From NCBI GenBank assembly GCA_041399085.1, contig JAWKTM010000013.1, positions 82,060-146,059 of the forward strand: a stretch of 64,000 nucleotides of DNA, read 5' to 3'. Under the pieces are notes generated by a model. The model was not told where the DNA came from, searched no databases, and was given only the letters and a program-made list of their open reading frames with translations. This document shows, piece after piece, positions 16,974-29,751 of the stretch (position 1 is its first letter; the number at the start of each line of letters is the position of its first letter). Origin of the DNA: JAWKTM01 sp041399085 (GTDB taxonomy: Bacteria > Planctomycetota > Planctomycetia > Pirellulales > Pirellulaceae). A program made the position numbers and the translations under genes.

Positions 16974-19900
16974 CTAAAACAGCCAATCGTCCTCCGTCGC
17001 CAACGCCTCGTCGAATTCATTCGCCTCGGCTCGCAAGTTGTCAGCTTCTGACAACTCGCGCCCCGCGTCGCCAAAGCGCCACTCACTGGCCAGCGAATGG
17101 TGGACGGCTTCCTCTCGCGCCTCGATCGCCGACCAAAGCGCTGTCGTCGCCGTGAGCAACTCTCTGGACGAAGTCCGCCGACAGCCTGATGTCGGACGCA
17201 ACAGGGTGTTTTCATCGGCGCTCGACGCCGGCAGTGCGGCCAGCAAGCTGAAGTCCAACGGCGTCAGATCACCCGACGGGGGTGACAGCGCTGAGCTCAT
17301 CGGCGACTCGGGAGCTTCGCCTTCCGAACTGCCCGCCGGAGTGTTGAGGAAGTTGATGCCGATCAACACATCAATTGGCGAGATAAACTGATCTCCATTT
17401 ACATCCAAATAGTAGATTGGCAACTCGGCCGCGGACATCGGCGCATTTAGCTGCCCGGCATTACCTTCGTTCAACACATTGATTCCAATCAACACGTCAA
17501 TCGGCGAAACCGTGCCATCGCGATTCACGTCCAATCCGTTGAATGGATTCTGCCAAGGCCGATCCGATACAACTTGTAGGATCGTGTCGCCCTGATGCTG
17601 TTGATGAACCGTCTCGCCGCCGATAAACGCCGGCGCATCCACCATCCAATCCTGGCCAAACGAGACTTCATCGCCCGACTTAACGCGGACCAACAGCCGT
17701 TTGGAATCGGGCGCCAACAACCGCACGGTCGCCGCGTCCAGTATGAGCTCGTTCTGACCGCTGCCCACGACATCAAAGATCTCCACATTCACAATGCCGT
17801 CGCTGGGCAAACTGGTTAGATCCAATGTTTGTGCCGAGTCGAGTAAGCGAAACGTATCCGTACCAGCTTGGCCATCGAAAGTTATGTGGATCGCTTGTCC
17901 ATTGTGCAGCCCCAAATCGCCAACCGCCAATATCTCATCACCATCCCCACCAACAAACCGTAGCTCGGTCACTTCCGTGCGAATTCCTTGAAACAAGACC
18001 GCTTCGCCACTGCGTACAAAGACCGTACCACCTTCGTTCGTCACCGTCGTTTCACCCGCGGGCAGAGTGATTGGCGAATCGGTATCGTCGACAATCTGAA
18101 CCGCGGCCGTGCCATACATGACCTGTGTGGTCGGGACGGCATCGAGCTGACCAAGCAATACAATTGCGGATTGACTGGGTCGGTCCGCTGGATTACCCGC
18201 GAAGTTGATCGTGCCGGCTTGCCGAGCGCGAAGATCGACGCTGAAAACCAGGTGCGGTTGCTGCTCTTCCCCCGGCGGAAATGAAATCAGATCGGAAAAG
18301 CTACCAACTTCGCTGAAGACATTCGGGTCGAGGATCTCTCCCGTATTGGGATCGCGATCACCATCCTCGCCAACGTGAGAACCCAAACGATAGTATGGCC
18401 CTCCATCAAAAGCGTACGGAAACCACACTGAGTCCTGCTGACCGCCATTGGCAATCACAGCAACCGAGCCTTGCGGATTCCCGGAGTTCGTCGTCAGCAT
18501 GCTGGCATCGACCAAGAGTGTCGGCAAGTCGATTTCCGCCAGTTCGTTCACGAACGTAATCTCGAAAACTCGGCTGTTTGGACCCGTCAGTTCGAGCCCA
18601 GGGGTGTTAAGAACACGGACATTTCCGCTGCCAATGTTAGGATGGTTCTCCAGAGCCGTTCGCAGGTTGTCGGTCGCCGCGCTGAGACTGGGTCCGAGCT
18701 CAATCGCACCGGTCGAGACACCTTGAAACATCAATTCGTACGAGCCGCCAACGGCGTCACGTGAAAGCGTGAGTCGTTGTGTTTCGTAATCGAGCAGGGA
18801 AAATGCCGCAGCGTTGTCATAAGCAATATCCAAATACGCGGACAACACACCTTGAGGAGTCTCTCGCAAGTCTTCCGCATAGAGATTCAGCCTGAAATCT
18901 TGTCCCACAGTGACTTGATCGCCAGGCAACGGGTTGCCCAAGATATCGGTGAGCGACAGAGATAGCCGGACCAGTTTATCGGACGCCACATCCTCGTCCG
19001 TTATGGTGACGGACACACTCTGTGTCGGAATACTGTGGAAGGCACTGTCGCTCTGGAGCGTGTTGACGGAAACTGTGATCGCCGTGGTTTGTGTTCCGTC
19101 CAAGATTTGGTCGCTTACGCCGGTCACCGCAATTGTTTGGGCAATGTTCCAATTGGTTGGCGTAAATGTCAACGAGGAACGATCGGCAATGGCTTCGCCC
19201 GTGTCGCCACTGACGACATCTAACACGACGTTTGTTGTGGGGCGGCTTGTCAAGACAGCGGAAAACGTTGCCGATTCGCCTGCTTCGGAAACCGTGACAT
19301 TCGTTTCCGTCAGCCGGAACCCAGCGGCAGTATGATTGGGGTCGAAAGCCAACTTGAGCGGTTTCAATTCGAGCTGAAAACCCGCCGCGCTTTCACCGGT
19401 CAGGTTGATATTTGTGTCGCCCGCATCGACAAATTGCTCGGCGGTAAACTCCAATGTGATCAGCCGAGTGGACGTACCGGCGTCGGAGGGCCAATCGTTT
19501 TGCCCCGCCATTCCGAGAATCTCGGACCACGATAGAACAATGACGCCATCAGTTTTTAGGTCTCCGTCTGAAATCAATTCCGCCGGCTCGGCGCTGTTGG
19601 CGAGGATTGATGGAACGAAATCCGCGGCGCCCGTTACGTTCTTAACACGATTGAACTTGACCAAATCCTGATCGTAGTGAACCTCGACCAACATTCCCGG
19701 CGGAACTCGGCCGGCCGTGGCCCCGTCGATGTGATATGCGACGTCGACGGTGAATGTCTGGCCCGGACCGATCGTTGAGCTGTTTGTACTTACCTCAACA
19801 ATCTGAGTCGCCGGCAAATCTCCCAGGGATCGAGTCAGCGTGGATGCGGCATGGGTTTGCGATGGTGGTCCAGCGGGATGGGTCGCGGCGTCAATGCTGT

Positions 19901-22900
19901 TAGATACCCACAGACTAACCGGCTGCAACAGGTCCTCGTAGACATCACGATAATACTGTGTGAAGGTAACATTCGGGAAATCAATGTCGGTCGCTGATTC
20001 CGACAGGATCGTCCAGAATGCTTCGTCGAGAATCCGCACGTCGTCGTCGGAATCCGCCAATACCACCAACCGATTCTGCCCGGCTCGCTGCACGGCGGGA
20101 GCATCCAGCGTCAAGCGGTTCTCTCCGGCTCCGCGCAGATCAATCACAGGCACATTCTCAAGATAATCGCGGTTGGCAAGGTCGATTGCGATACCGCTAC
20201 CCTCAACTTGGATCCGCGAACCGCCCAGCGTCGAAGGTCGAACGAAGCTGAACGGAAGATCGAGTGGGCCACCGGTCCCATCCAAAATTAGCGTTTCAGG
20301 CAAGTGTGGTACAAATCCCGATCCGGGGTCCGATTGAGGTCGGCCAACAATTTGCAGCGGTTTGGCCTGTTCGGCGGATACATCGTCCGAACGGTAGGGC
20401 GTCAAGGAGGATAGCGTGACATCCTGTGTGATGGCATATCGGCCAATCAGATTGATGTCGAAAGGCCTGTTCAAAGTGAATGCCACATTGGGGATGGGGT
20501 GGGCCACGATTGGCGCGGCGGATGGGTCACCGGTCGAGAGTGAAAAGGTGTCGGTCGTGAAACCATCCGAGCTGACAGTGATGATCGCCTCCGCGCCTGG
20601 CGGGAAACTGAGCGTCAGCATTTCATCCGCAATGCTCGTAGTCACCAACGGGTTATTGGACACGGCCGCAAGTGTGCCGGGAATTGTGAAGACTTGCGAT
20701 AGATCAACGACATGCTGAGTCGCTTCCGGGGACACCACGACGTCGGCAATTGGCTGCGAGACGCCTGCAACGAACGAGCTCTCCCCAAACCCAAATGCGA
20801 CAGATACGCCAACGGTATCTGTCCGTTTGTTCCCGTTGGAATCCGTAATAACAACTTTGAAATGGTTTGAATTGCCGAAACCGTTTAAGAGATTTGTCAG
20901 GCTCACAGTCGAACCGGTGGTCGGATCGAGTGCTGCTTGGGCATACGGAAAACGAACGACGCGCACCGCGTCGGCGGCCACAAAGCGACCAGCATCCGCA
21001 TCATCGGACAGTTGTATTACCACCTGTCCACTGCCGGAATAGAAGTCGCTACGGTTAGACGCGAACTCAACAATTTGAAACGGCCGACCATCCTCCCAAA
21101 AGTCGGCGCGAGGCGCCTGCGTCTGGTCGATGGGAACAACATCCTCCTCGTAGGTATCCCTCACCTTGAACTTTACATTTGTTGCATTGTCAGGACTCGC
21201 CTCCCATGTGATCGCGATGAGGTAGTCGTATTGCGCCACGACATCAGTTGTCCAGGACACGATCGAGCTGCCATTGCCAGCCAGTTTCCGGACGTAGTCG
21301 CCGTCGAACGATCCGCTCGACGAGACCGTCGACCACGAACCGGAATCGATGTTGAACCCCGTGCCGCCATCATCAATGATCGTCGCCGGGTCGGCTTGAA
21401 CTACCGAGTAAGTCAGATTCTGGCTCGACGCCGGCGGTATGGGTCGACCATTAAAGCTGACATCGAGAAACGCCCCGTTTCGCTTGACGCGCACCGTCGA
21501 ATCCGTGAGCTGTGAGTTCGAAAAACTGATTGGATCGAGCGCGATAAGATTCTGGCGATCGGCCAACACGGTCGCTTCCAGGCGTGGAACTCCTGTTGGC
21601 GTGCCCGCAATGACAAAGCCAATCGGAAGATCAAGGTCGACGGAATGGCCGTTCCCGCCGAAGAAGAGCTCCTCATTCAACAGCGGGCGCGGATACAATT
21701 CCAAAGTTCTTACGTTGGCCGGCAACGCCAGACCGTCCTCCATGGATGCCTTCAACCACATCTGCGAATCGGGAAGATAGATATCGAAGTCGACCGTCGT
21801 CCCACTGCTCTCGTTCGTGTGGTTGCGGTACACATTGCCGCCGACGTTCGGGTCAAACACCAGGTGTGTGATCGCCAGCCCCGAGTCCGGCAGGCTGACT
21901 CGATATCCCGCGGCATCGGGCAGTTCGACGAAGATCGGTGACAGGGAATCGGCGCCAATGGTTTTCGTACTTTGTTCAGCACGGTAATTGAAACCAGTCA
22001 AGTCGGCGGAGCCTGGTTGCTGACTGTATTTCTTCAGGCTGTCCGGTACGGGAATCGTCGTTCCCGGAGTGCCTACGGCGCCGCTACGAATCAGAAACGC
22101 GGGATTGCTTCCGTCCTGAAGAAACACATCCTCGAACGGCGCCTGATTGCCAAACGTGGAAAGTAGGTAGCTCCCTTGTCCTTGTGCAAAGTCCGTAAGA
22201 ATGGGAACCCAGGGCGACGAACCTACGATGACATCTGGCGAGATCTCAATCTTGTCATCCAACGAATTGCCACGCACACTGCCTCGAAGGACTTCGTTCT
22301 TAAAGATTGCCGGCGGAGCGATCTTGCCGTCGATGAAGTCGGCAATATCTTGCGGGTCTCGACGCAGGCCCACCGGCAGCGGAGCATTCGTTTCACCAAA
22401 TGTCAGCGCCGGTCCGGTGGCTATTGTGATACCGATTCCCGACATATGCCGCAGGATCAGTACGCCATCGATGTTTGGATCAATGCCGTCGGTCAGTAGA
22501 TTCCCGGCCGCGTCGAACGTGGCACTGTTATCGACGTCCAAACGACGGCCGTGCAACAGGCCTTCCCGATAGGCTTGCTGCTCGGGCGTTAGCGGATTGT
22601 CGGTGCTGGGCAACAGGGCGGACAGTTCCGGTGCTTTGAGTCCGTCCAAATAGGCTTGGATCACGCTGGCCGAGTTGCGTTTAGCTCCCGCGGAAACCGC
22701 GCCATCGATCAACTCGGTTCCCGTTAAACCTCGCATATATCGCACGACCAACTCACCGTCCGTTGTGGGCGAGATCGTGCCATCCAGGTCGATGTCGAAC
22801 GCGAAGTCATTATCCACCACTACCAGATTGTTCTGCAATTCACTGGCGCGAATCGCGAACTCATCTGGAAACGACCGATTGTTAAGTGACAGCGATCCGG

Positions 22901-25900
22901 CGCCTTGTGCTTCCGCCGTGATTCTGGTTGGCACACCGTCAAATTTCACCCCAAAGATCGCGCGACCGCCTTTAAGATTCTCGAAGCCTTTTAGTCGAAA
23001 TACTTCTCCATTCCATCCAGACACATTTGCGAAGGCGTCGGTCCCCGCGATGCCGATATCAAACCGGCTGACGACCGTGTCAACATTGTTGCCATTTTCA
23101 CTCGTGACATTGATCAATTCGAGTGTCAATCCATCGTAAGGCGGACGAATGAAAGTCGGCATGGCCCCTTCCGATTCGAACCGCACGTCGGTTTGCGGAA
23201 CGCCATCGGGACCCAGCAGGGGAACGGAGAAATAAGTGAGCGTGTTGGCAGCGACCGGCTCGAGATTCGTCTTAGGTACGCCAGAGTCGAGCGGTATCGC
23301 GTTTCCGGGTGTTATACCGTTCGGCGCCGCTTCATTCTCTTTCCTCAACGAGAACGGTTCGAGGTCGGTTCTAGTCGAAGGCAAAGTGAATGTTTCACTG
23401 AACAGTCGCTTCAGGTCAATCGTGTCGACGAGCTTGTGAGTTTCTTCGATTAAGGCCCCCGTATCGAACAACTCGCTGCCAAAGGCTTCGGCCTTCAGTC
23501 GCAGGATCTCCAACATCCCAACCACGTCGAATTCCAGATCGATGTCATTGCTGAACCGGTGGCCGACGGTCAACGACGGAGTTATCTCGATCGTGGACTC
23601 GATATTGTCGTCGTCCGGATCAGCGTCAATCTCCACCGTCTGGCCCGGCAAAAAGCCAACCGTTCGCTGCTGCTCCGAATCCCCTGGATTGATCGTGATT
23701 GACACCCCGCCGACAGTGACGCGGATTTGGTCAGACAGATTATTAAAAACAAAGGCTGCGCGATGGGCGTCATCAAAGAACGGTTCAACGCTCACATCTT
23801 GGCCGAAACCGAGTCGCGGCGTGATGTTGTAGGACACGGTCGTAGCCTCGAGGCCAATGGGGCCGAGATCCACGGTATAAGTTCCGAGCGGACCAAAGGC
23901 AGCGACGTCGATGCTGAGCGCAGCCACCTGGCGTTTAACATCTTCATCCGAGCCGACCACGAAGTCGTTGGTCGTTGCCGTCAACTTCCCATTCGCATCC
24001 GGCTCCGTGGCCGAGAGGTTGATTTCGGGAACCGTGAGTTTGACTTTGCCGAGCTTCTTGCCGACACCCACCTGGCCCGCTTTAACGCCCACACCCAATT
24101 CGGCCTCGACGCCTAGGACGCCGTCGGTCTTGCCGAAGTCGACGGTTAAGATCGCCCCGCCACCGACCTTTTCGGCATTTGGCTTCTTCTTGGTGGCCTT
24201 TTTCTCTTTCTCTTCGGCCTCCGCAATCTCCCTAATATATTCCTCAATACCTTCCTGCAACTCTTGGATCTTGGCCGCCACATCTCCCGTGTCGGCCCCA
24301 ATCGTATCGACCGACAATCGATCTAACTCGGCATTGGCCCTCGCGATGTTCTGTTCGGCCTTCGTTCTTGCCTCGCGTACTTGGGACAGGAATCCGGTTG
24401 TTCCGCCAGCCGACTTGATCTCGGATTCGAGCAAATCATCTTTCACACCGTCGACGATGGTGTCGCGAATGTCGGCGAAATCCGTTCCAATGAAGCCGAT
24501 GTCTCCATTCAGTGCGGGGCGATTCCCAGCTTGGCGAATCGTGGTTTGAACGCCATCAGGCCCGATAAACAGCAATTCTCCGTCATCGTTGGTCAACTGT
24601 CGGTTGAGTGATACCAATTCGGTCTTTTCATCGACGTTGATGTTCAGCTCGCCCCCCAAACACTTTGCGACGCAAGCGACGCCGGAAATCGCGGCATTCA
24701 ACTCCAATACGAGATCCACATAGGCGCCGGCACGGGGCGAAACCGTGTACAAGCTGCCGTCCGTGATCTGAACGCCGGTGCTGATCGCGTACTTTCCTTC
24801 GCCAGCTTGGGAATCGTCAATCGAATACCCGAACAGCCCATCGAAAGTCGTGTCGACGGAACCGGTATTGAGATAGTAGCCAACTTCGATACCGAGTCGT
24901 CCATCGACGTCGGCGGTGACTTCACCACCCCATTGCGTATCGACACCAAAGACGGACAACGATTCTACGCCGGGCCCGAGCGTGAACGGGTCGGGGTCGA
25001 ATTCGACACCAAAGAACTTCGGATCCTTGGTCAATTTGCTGTTCGGCTTGCCATCGTCATAGCCGACGCCTATCACGGTCAGTCCGTCGGGCGCGAACTG
25101 GCTGGCATCCGTAATGCTGTTGCTGAACGACTGCACCGCAACTTTTGCCGATTCGTAAGCGCCAATGTCCGCGGACTCTTCTCCGCTACCGTCCCTGATC
25201 ATGAAACCGTTCACGGAGCGTGGACGCTTCACTCCAAGATCATCCGTTGATGTGAAATCATTGTCGGTGACGGGAAAACCACGTTGATCGAGCAAGCCCT
25301 CGCGCAGCCCGCTGTCGATCGCATAGCTGCTGGGGTTGAGAGGCAGCGTCGCAGTCAGTTCACCATCTTGCCGCATTAGTTGTTGCGCGAGCGAGACGTT
25401 CGCCGAAGTGAGAACGAGGTTGCCATGAGAATTGCCGGTCGCGAACACACCGGACGAGCCTGTTGAGGTGGCGACCGCCAACGTATGGGTTATAGGATTA
25501 TTGATGGTATCTCCCAGGTATGGTTGATATGGGCCATCAATATCCAGCCCTGGTCGAAAGAACAAATCCGCCCCACTGCTCGATGTCGCTTGGTTGTCGG
25601 TAAGCAAAACGTTCTTCAGCAGAGTTTCGTCGCCGATGAAGGCGCCGCCGCCTTCACCAGTGGTCCCATTCGCGCGGTTCAGGGCGATCGTGCTGCTTTC
25701 AATGAGCGTCCAGGCTGTATTCGAACCTGGATCTCGATCAAGCACGTAGACGCCGCCACCTCGAGTGGCACTGCCTGGATCGGCGGTGACTTGGTTGCTG
25801 AAAATCGTGCTGCTGCGAATGATGGCGCCATCCCAAGCTCCGAGCGGATCGATCGCGACACCGCCTCCGAAAGCGCCCGTTTTCCGACTGGCGGTGTTGT

Positions 25901-27820
25901 TCGAAACCGTGCTGCGGTCGATCTGAAGTCCATAACCACTTCTCGGAGCCGCATAAATACCACCGCCGATCATCTCTTCGGGCGTGGATAGCGGTTCGTG
26001 AACATCGGTTGTTTTCGTGGCAGTATTGTCGTCGATGGTGGTATCAAACATGGATAGCGATGCCACCCACGAGTAGATGCCGCCACCGCGACCATCGCTG
26101 GCCGTGTTGCCGTTGATGTTGCTGCGGCGGATTGTTAGAAACGAGTTTTCGTTCGCGATGCCTCCGCCAGACCGAGAGGCCGTGTTGTCCATAATCGTCG
26201 AGTCGACGATCGTCATGTCGGCGAAATTGCCATTCCAGATACCGCCGCCATAGTCACCCTTGTTACCCGTGATAACGACATCGGGGCCGATCAACATAGT
26301 CTCATAGTTGTTGATCGCGCCGCCTCCCGCCAGATTGCTTCCACCTCGCGAGTTGGTGTTATCGTTGTCATGGAGGCGGCTGCTACGGATCTCCATCGTC
26401 CCCTTATTGATAACACCTCCACGATTGAGGCCCGAGATGTCGGAATTCTTGATAACCGTGTTTCCAAAGTTCTCGATCCGGCCGCCTCCCCGAATCGTCA
26501 CGCCATCGAGTGTTATGTTGGCGAAAGGTTGGACGTTGATGTCCCCATTGCGGATCGTCGTCCCCGCACCACTGATATACAGATCCCAAAGAACATCGAT
26601 CACCGCGCCGCCCAAGTCGATCTCGGCGGGTTTGAGCGCCACACGTTCGATCCGGACGGCATCGGCGACGAGAATTCCACCAGCGTTGTTCGTCAACTGG
26701 ATTTCCAGGTTTCCCGACGGCGTCACCGTATACCGGCCGAGCGTCTGAAAGATCGTGCCCTTCTCGATCGCGTCGGCTCTAGGCGCCTGTTGTTGATCGA
26801 TGCTGAAGTCGACCGGTGCTCCGCTACCGCTCTGAACGGTGAACAGAGCGTTTGTCGTATTCGCATCGGATTTCGACCAAGCAGCCATCACACGGTATTC
26901 GCCCGGTTCAAGATTAGTAAACTCCCAAACCGCGGATTGTCCGCTCGACATTGGATCGGGCTGCCGCGCACTACCACCATATCCACCGGGGATCGACTCC
27001 CAATCACCGGTTTCGACATATCCGGATGTGGATGCGCTGTCGATCGTCGAAAAGTATTGAGACAGACTGTTCGAGAAACGAATCGTGCTCTTATCCGTGC
27101 GAAGATTGGCGATCTCGATCGCCTCCATGAACGTCAGTTCGCCGTCAGCATAATTTCCATCTCGCTCGGTTCCCAAAGCCGACACAACGATCTCTTGAGA
27201 GCGCAACAGCGGTCGCAGTTGCAATTCAAACGCGCCGATATCCACCGGAAAATCACCCAGGCTGTTACCCGTTTGATCGTCGGCTCGCAGGAACGGGTAT
27301 CCTCGCTGATCCGAGGTGATCGCATCGGCGTAGGGAATCAGCGTCCCGTCTAATTGGATGTCGGCGTATGGTTCACCATTCACATAGGGAATTCCGTCTT
27401 TCGCGGATAATAAGAATGGACTCCCCTCATCAATGGCCGGACTATCCGCTTTCAATGCGTGAACGGCGGTCGCACCTCCTAGGTTGTCCGACAGTTCGGT
27501 GAAGATGATGCGATTGATATCCCATGGGCTGCCAGCGTTGCCGACGAAGTTGTTATTCGCCACATCCTGTGGATCATCCTCCAAGCCACCGGCGGTTTGC
27601 GGGTCGCCAATTAAATTGTGCCAACTGCGTTCGGCGTTGATCGTCGCTCCCGACTTGGCAACCACAATATCGCTGAGGATGGGGGTAGTAGACGGATCGA
27701 TGGCCGCCACCTCTTCGTCCACGCGTTCAATCCGCACCGCGTCGGCAATCACATCACCGTCCGCTTCGTTGGTCAATTCAACAGTCAACGTTCCCGTCGT
27801 AATGGTGAATGCGCTGAGCT
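16974..27820 (-). CDS. Giant secreted multidomain protein, main (3') part, dockerin at C-terminus
   Basis: About 3,615 codons that continue the upstream 615-residue ORF after a one-base frameshift near 27820; the frame itself runs to 28004, but the part upstream of 27820 is out of register. Reading along the product, there is a golvesin-like module (about 27030-26630 on the genome), then polymorphic beta-helix repeats rich in GGGI and NNTA (26560-25480). A Lys/Glu-rich coiled coil follows (24420-24180), then EF-hand-like DIDLDGTISPTTDG (22800) and a second golvesin module (21400-20930). A cohesin-like domain (19810-19400), a Calx-beta domain (19330-19010) and a second cohesin-like region (18960-18260) come next. 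Near the end is a type I dockerin with DVNRDGTVSPIDVLIGINVL and DVNGDQFISPIDVLIGINFL (17540-17360). It ends DDWLF. A cell-surface or matrix role is likely. Confidence 0.88.
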
Positions 27821-29632
27821 TTGGTAGTAGGTTCCGTTCTGGATGGCATGAGCCAATGGCGGATTCTGTTGGTTGATCGACTTGGCGCCGAGCGTTCGAT
27901 TTGCATCTTTGACTGAAAACGGTGCATTCGTGGCGGCCGATGATGATTCGGGCCAACTCACCAATACTCGATACTTTCCAGGTTCGAGGCCCGCGATTGT
28001 CCACTTCGCGGTACTGCTACCATCTCCCGCGCTGATAGTTCGTGCATTGCCAAGCACCCCGCCGCTCGTCAATTCACTCCATGAACCGGTCTCCGTGTAG
28101 CCAAACAGGTTCGAGTTGTCGACCGAAGCGCGAAAGCCTTGTCCTTGAATGTTTCCGGCAACGATGGTGTTGAACAACTGAGTGTCCGAGACCGTCTCTG
28201 CGGCTTGAAGTCCGTCAACGGATAGCCCGCCGCCGCTGCCATTGCCATCGTTGTCGACATCGCTGCGGTTTAATACAAGCGTCACGTTGGTCAGCAACAA
28301 GCGACCATCTTCTTGAAGGATGCCGCCGCCAGACCCTTGGGCGTAGTTGCCCGAGACGGTTGTGTTGACCATCGTGGCGCTGCCATTGGCGCCGCGTGTA
28401 TAAATCCCGCCGCCCCCTTCCAGGCTGACATTGGCGGACAGTGTGGATCTTTCCACAGTCAAGCGACCCGCATCATTGGAAATACCACCGCCATACCGAG
28501 CAACGTTGTTAGAGATCGTTGTCTCCGTGATGCGAGGATCACCTCTTTCCAGCGCGATCCCACCACCATTATTCGCCGCTGAGTTTGAGTCAACGATCGA
28601 GTTTCCAATGGTCAGGTCGAATCCGCTTGAATCCTGATGGTAGATTCCACCACCACTGAAGCCGGAACGGTTGCCTCTTATCAAAGTGTCATAAATCTTC
28701 GCTGTCGAGGCTCCGAACGAAGCAATGCCACCGCCGTGACCGGTCGCGCGATTATCCGTGATCGACGCGTCGAACAGATTTAATTCTCCACCCTGGTTGT
28801 CAATCGCTCCTCCCGCTGCCCCGGCGACGTTATCCACAAACGCCACGTTGCGCAGCACCGCCGTTACGTTGCGGATTTGTCCCGTGCCGAGGTCTGGCTC
28901 CTCAAGATAAATCGCGCCGCCGTTGCCGGTGGCCTCATTGCCCTCGAACACACTGTTGCTGATGGACAGCTCACCATAGACAAACCGAATGGCGCCGCCG
29001 TCCGTTCCACGATTGCCACGAAATGCCGTGTCCTTAAGCTCTAAGTTGGCGGAAGCGCCCTGGTAGTTCGTGATCGTACTGCCGTTGCTTTCCTCAAATG
29101 CAATCCCCGAAATCGCGACGTCCGTGCGAACGGTGGCGATGCCCGTTTGATGGTTGCCGTCGAGCGTCAACAGCCAGTTGCCGGATTCGTCACGCCCTGG
29201 CCCCTCAATCGAAACCGGTCCCGCCGTGCCTGTCGGCGCATTCCCAATGGCAAGTGGCCCCCGATTTTGGCTGGCCGAACCTGGAGTGATCGTGATCGTC
29301 TCGGGACCACTATCGAACAGATGACTGGCAAACCGAATCTCGTCCAGCCCGCTGTCCGAACCCGCCGGTGTCGCTTCGTTCACGATCCGGTTTTCGGAAG
29401 CCGCGATGACGGCTTCGCGCAGCGTGAGCTTGCCGTCTTGGGCGACCACATCCTCCAGACTGGTCACGGTCCAGAGGGTTAGCAGGCGACGTTCTTCCAG
29501 CGTCTCGAACAGGCCGAGTCGCCTGCGGTGTGTTCGTCGTCGCTTCGCTGCACGGCGATTGGCAACACGGCTATTGGCTACGCGGCGATTGAATGCACGA
29601 TTTCCGCCGCTCGATTGATTCCACGATCTCAT
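27785..29632 (-). CDS. Giant secreted protein, N-terminal part (LEPR-XLL-like, beta-helix)
   Basis: 615 residues before a stop caused by the frameshift. The first 40 residues are extremely Arg-rich; then RLGLFETLEERRLLTLW (residues 39-55) matches the LEPR-XLL-like motif at the head of planctomycete surface proteins. A CSLREA-type segment follows (VTSLEDVVAQDGKLTLREAV), then a beta-helix of polymorphic-outer-membrane-type repeats (about 150-480: GGAIRFVYGELSISNSVFEG, GGGIASFG, GGGISNDAGRL). The first golvesin-like module begins near 510 and is cut short: AIQNGTYYQ then junk to the stop at 27785. The other frame resumes with FTITTGTLTVELTNEADGDV, completing the module. One extra A in the CCAAAGCTC run (27818-27824) would rejoin the two parts. 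The kinase gene ends 120 bases upstream. Confidence 0.88.
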   Translation of the reverse strand: MRSWNQSSGGNRAFNRRVANSRVANRRAAKRRRTHRRRLGLFETLEERRLLTLWTVTSLEDVVAQDGKLTLREAVIAASENRIVNEATPAGSDSGLDEIRFASHLFDSGPETITITPGSASQNRGPLAIGNAPTGTAGPVSIEGPGRDESGNWLLTLDGNHQTGIATVRTDVAISGIAFEESNGSTITNYQGASANLELKDTAFRGNRGTDGGAIRFVYGELSISNSVFEGNEATGNGGAIYLEEPDLGTGQIRNVTAVLRNVAFVDNVAGAAGGAIDNQGGELNLFDASITDNRATGHGGGIASFGASTAKIYDTLIRGNRSGFSGGGIYHQDSSGFDLTIGNSIVDSNSAANNGGGIALERGDPRITETTISNNVARYGGGISNDAGRLTVERSTLSANVSLEGGGGIYTRGANGSATMVNTTVSGNYAQGSGGGILQEDGRLLLTNVTLVLNRSDVDNDGNGSGGGLSVDGLQAAETVSDTQLFNTIVAGNIQGQGFRASVDNSNLFGYTETGSWSELTSGGVLGNARTISAGDGSSTAKWTIAGLEPGKYRVLVSWPESSSAATNAPFSVKDANRTLGAKSINQQNPPLAHAIQNGTYYQSSAHSPLRRER

Positions 29633-29751
29633 GTTCGCTCCCAGGTGTCATCCGCGATTGCTGCACGTGCTGCTACCAGTCCTTCGCGAAGGTCTTACAG
29701 AAAAATCGCGAATGCGGGATGCCGTGCGCCTGCGAGGCGGCAGAAGGCGAA

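Noticed and set aside
24180..24420. Separate plus-strand gene (23911-24549) over the giant protein
   Set aside because: It is the complement of the Lys/Glu coiled coil of the giant gene, giving a Ser/Phe-rich shadow.
27785..28004. Start of the 3' giant ORF at 28004
   Set aside because: The first 60 or so codons overlap the upstream ORF out of register and lack module character; homology to the golvesin module begins only after the frameshift point.
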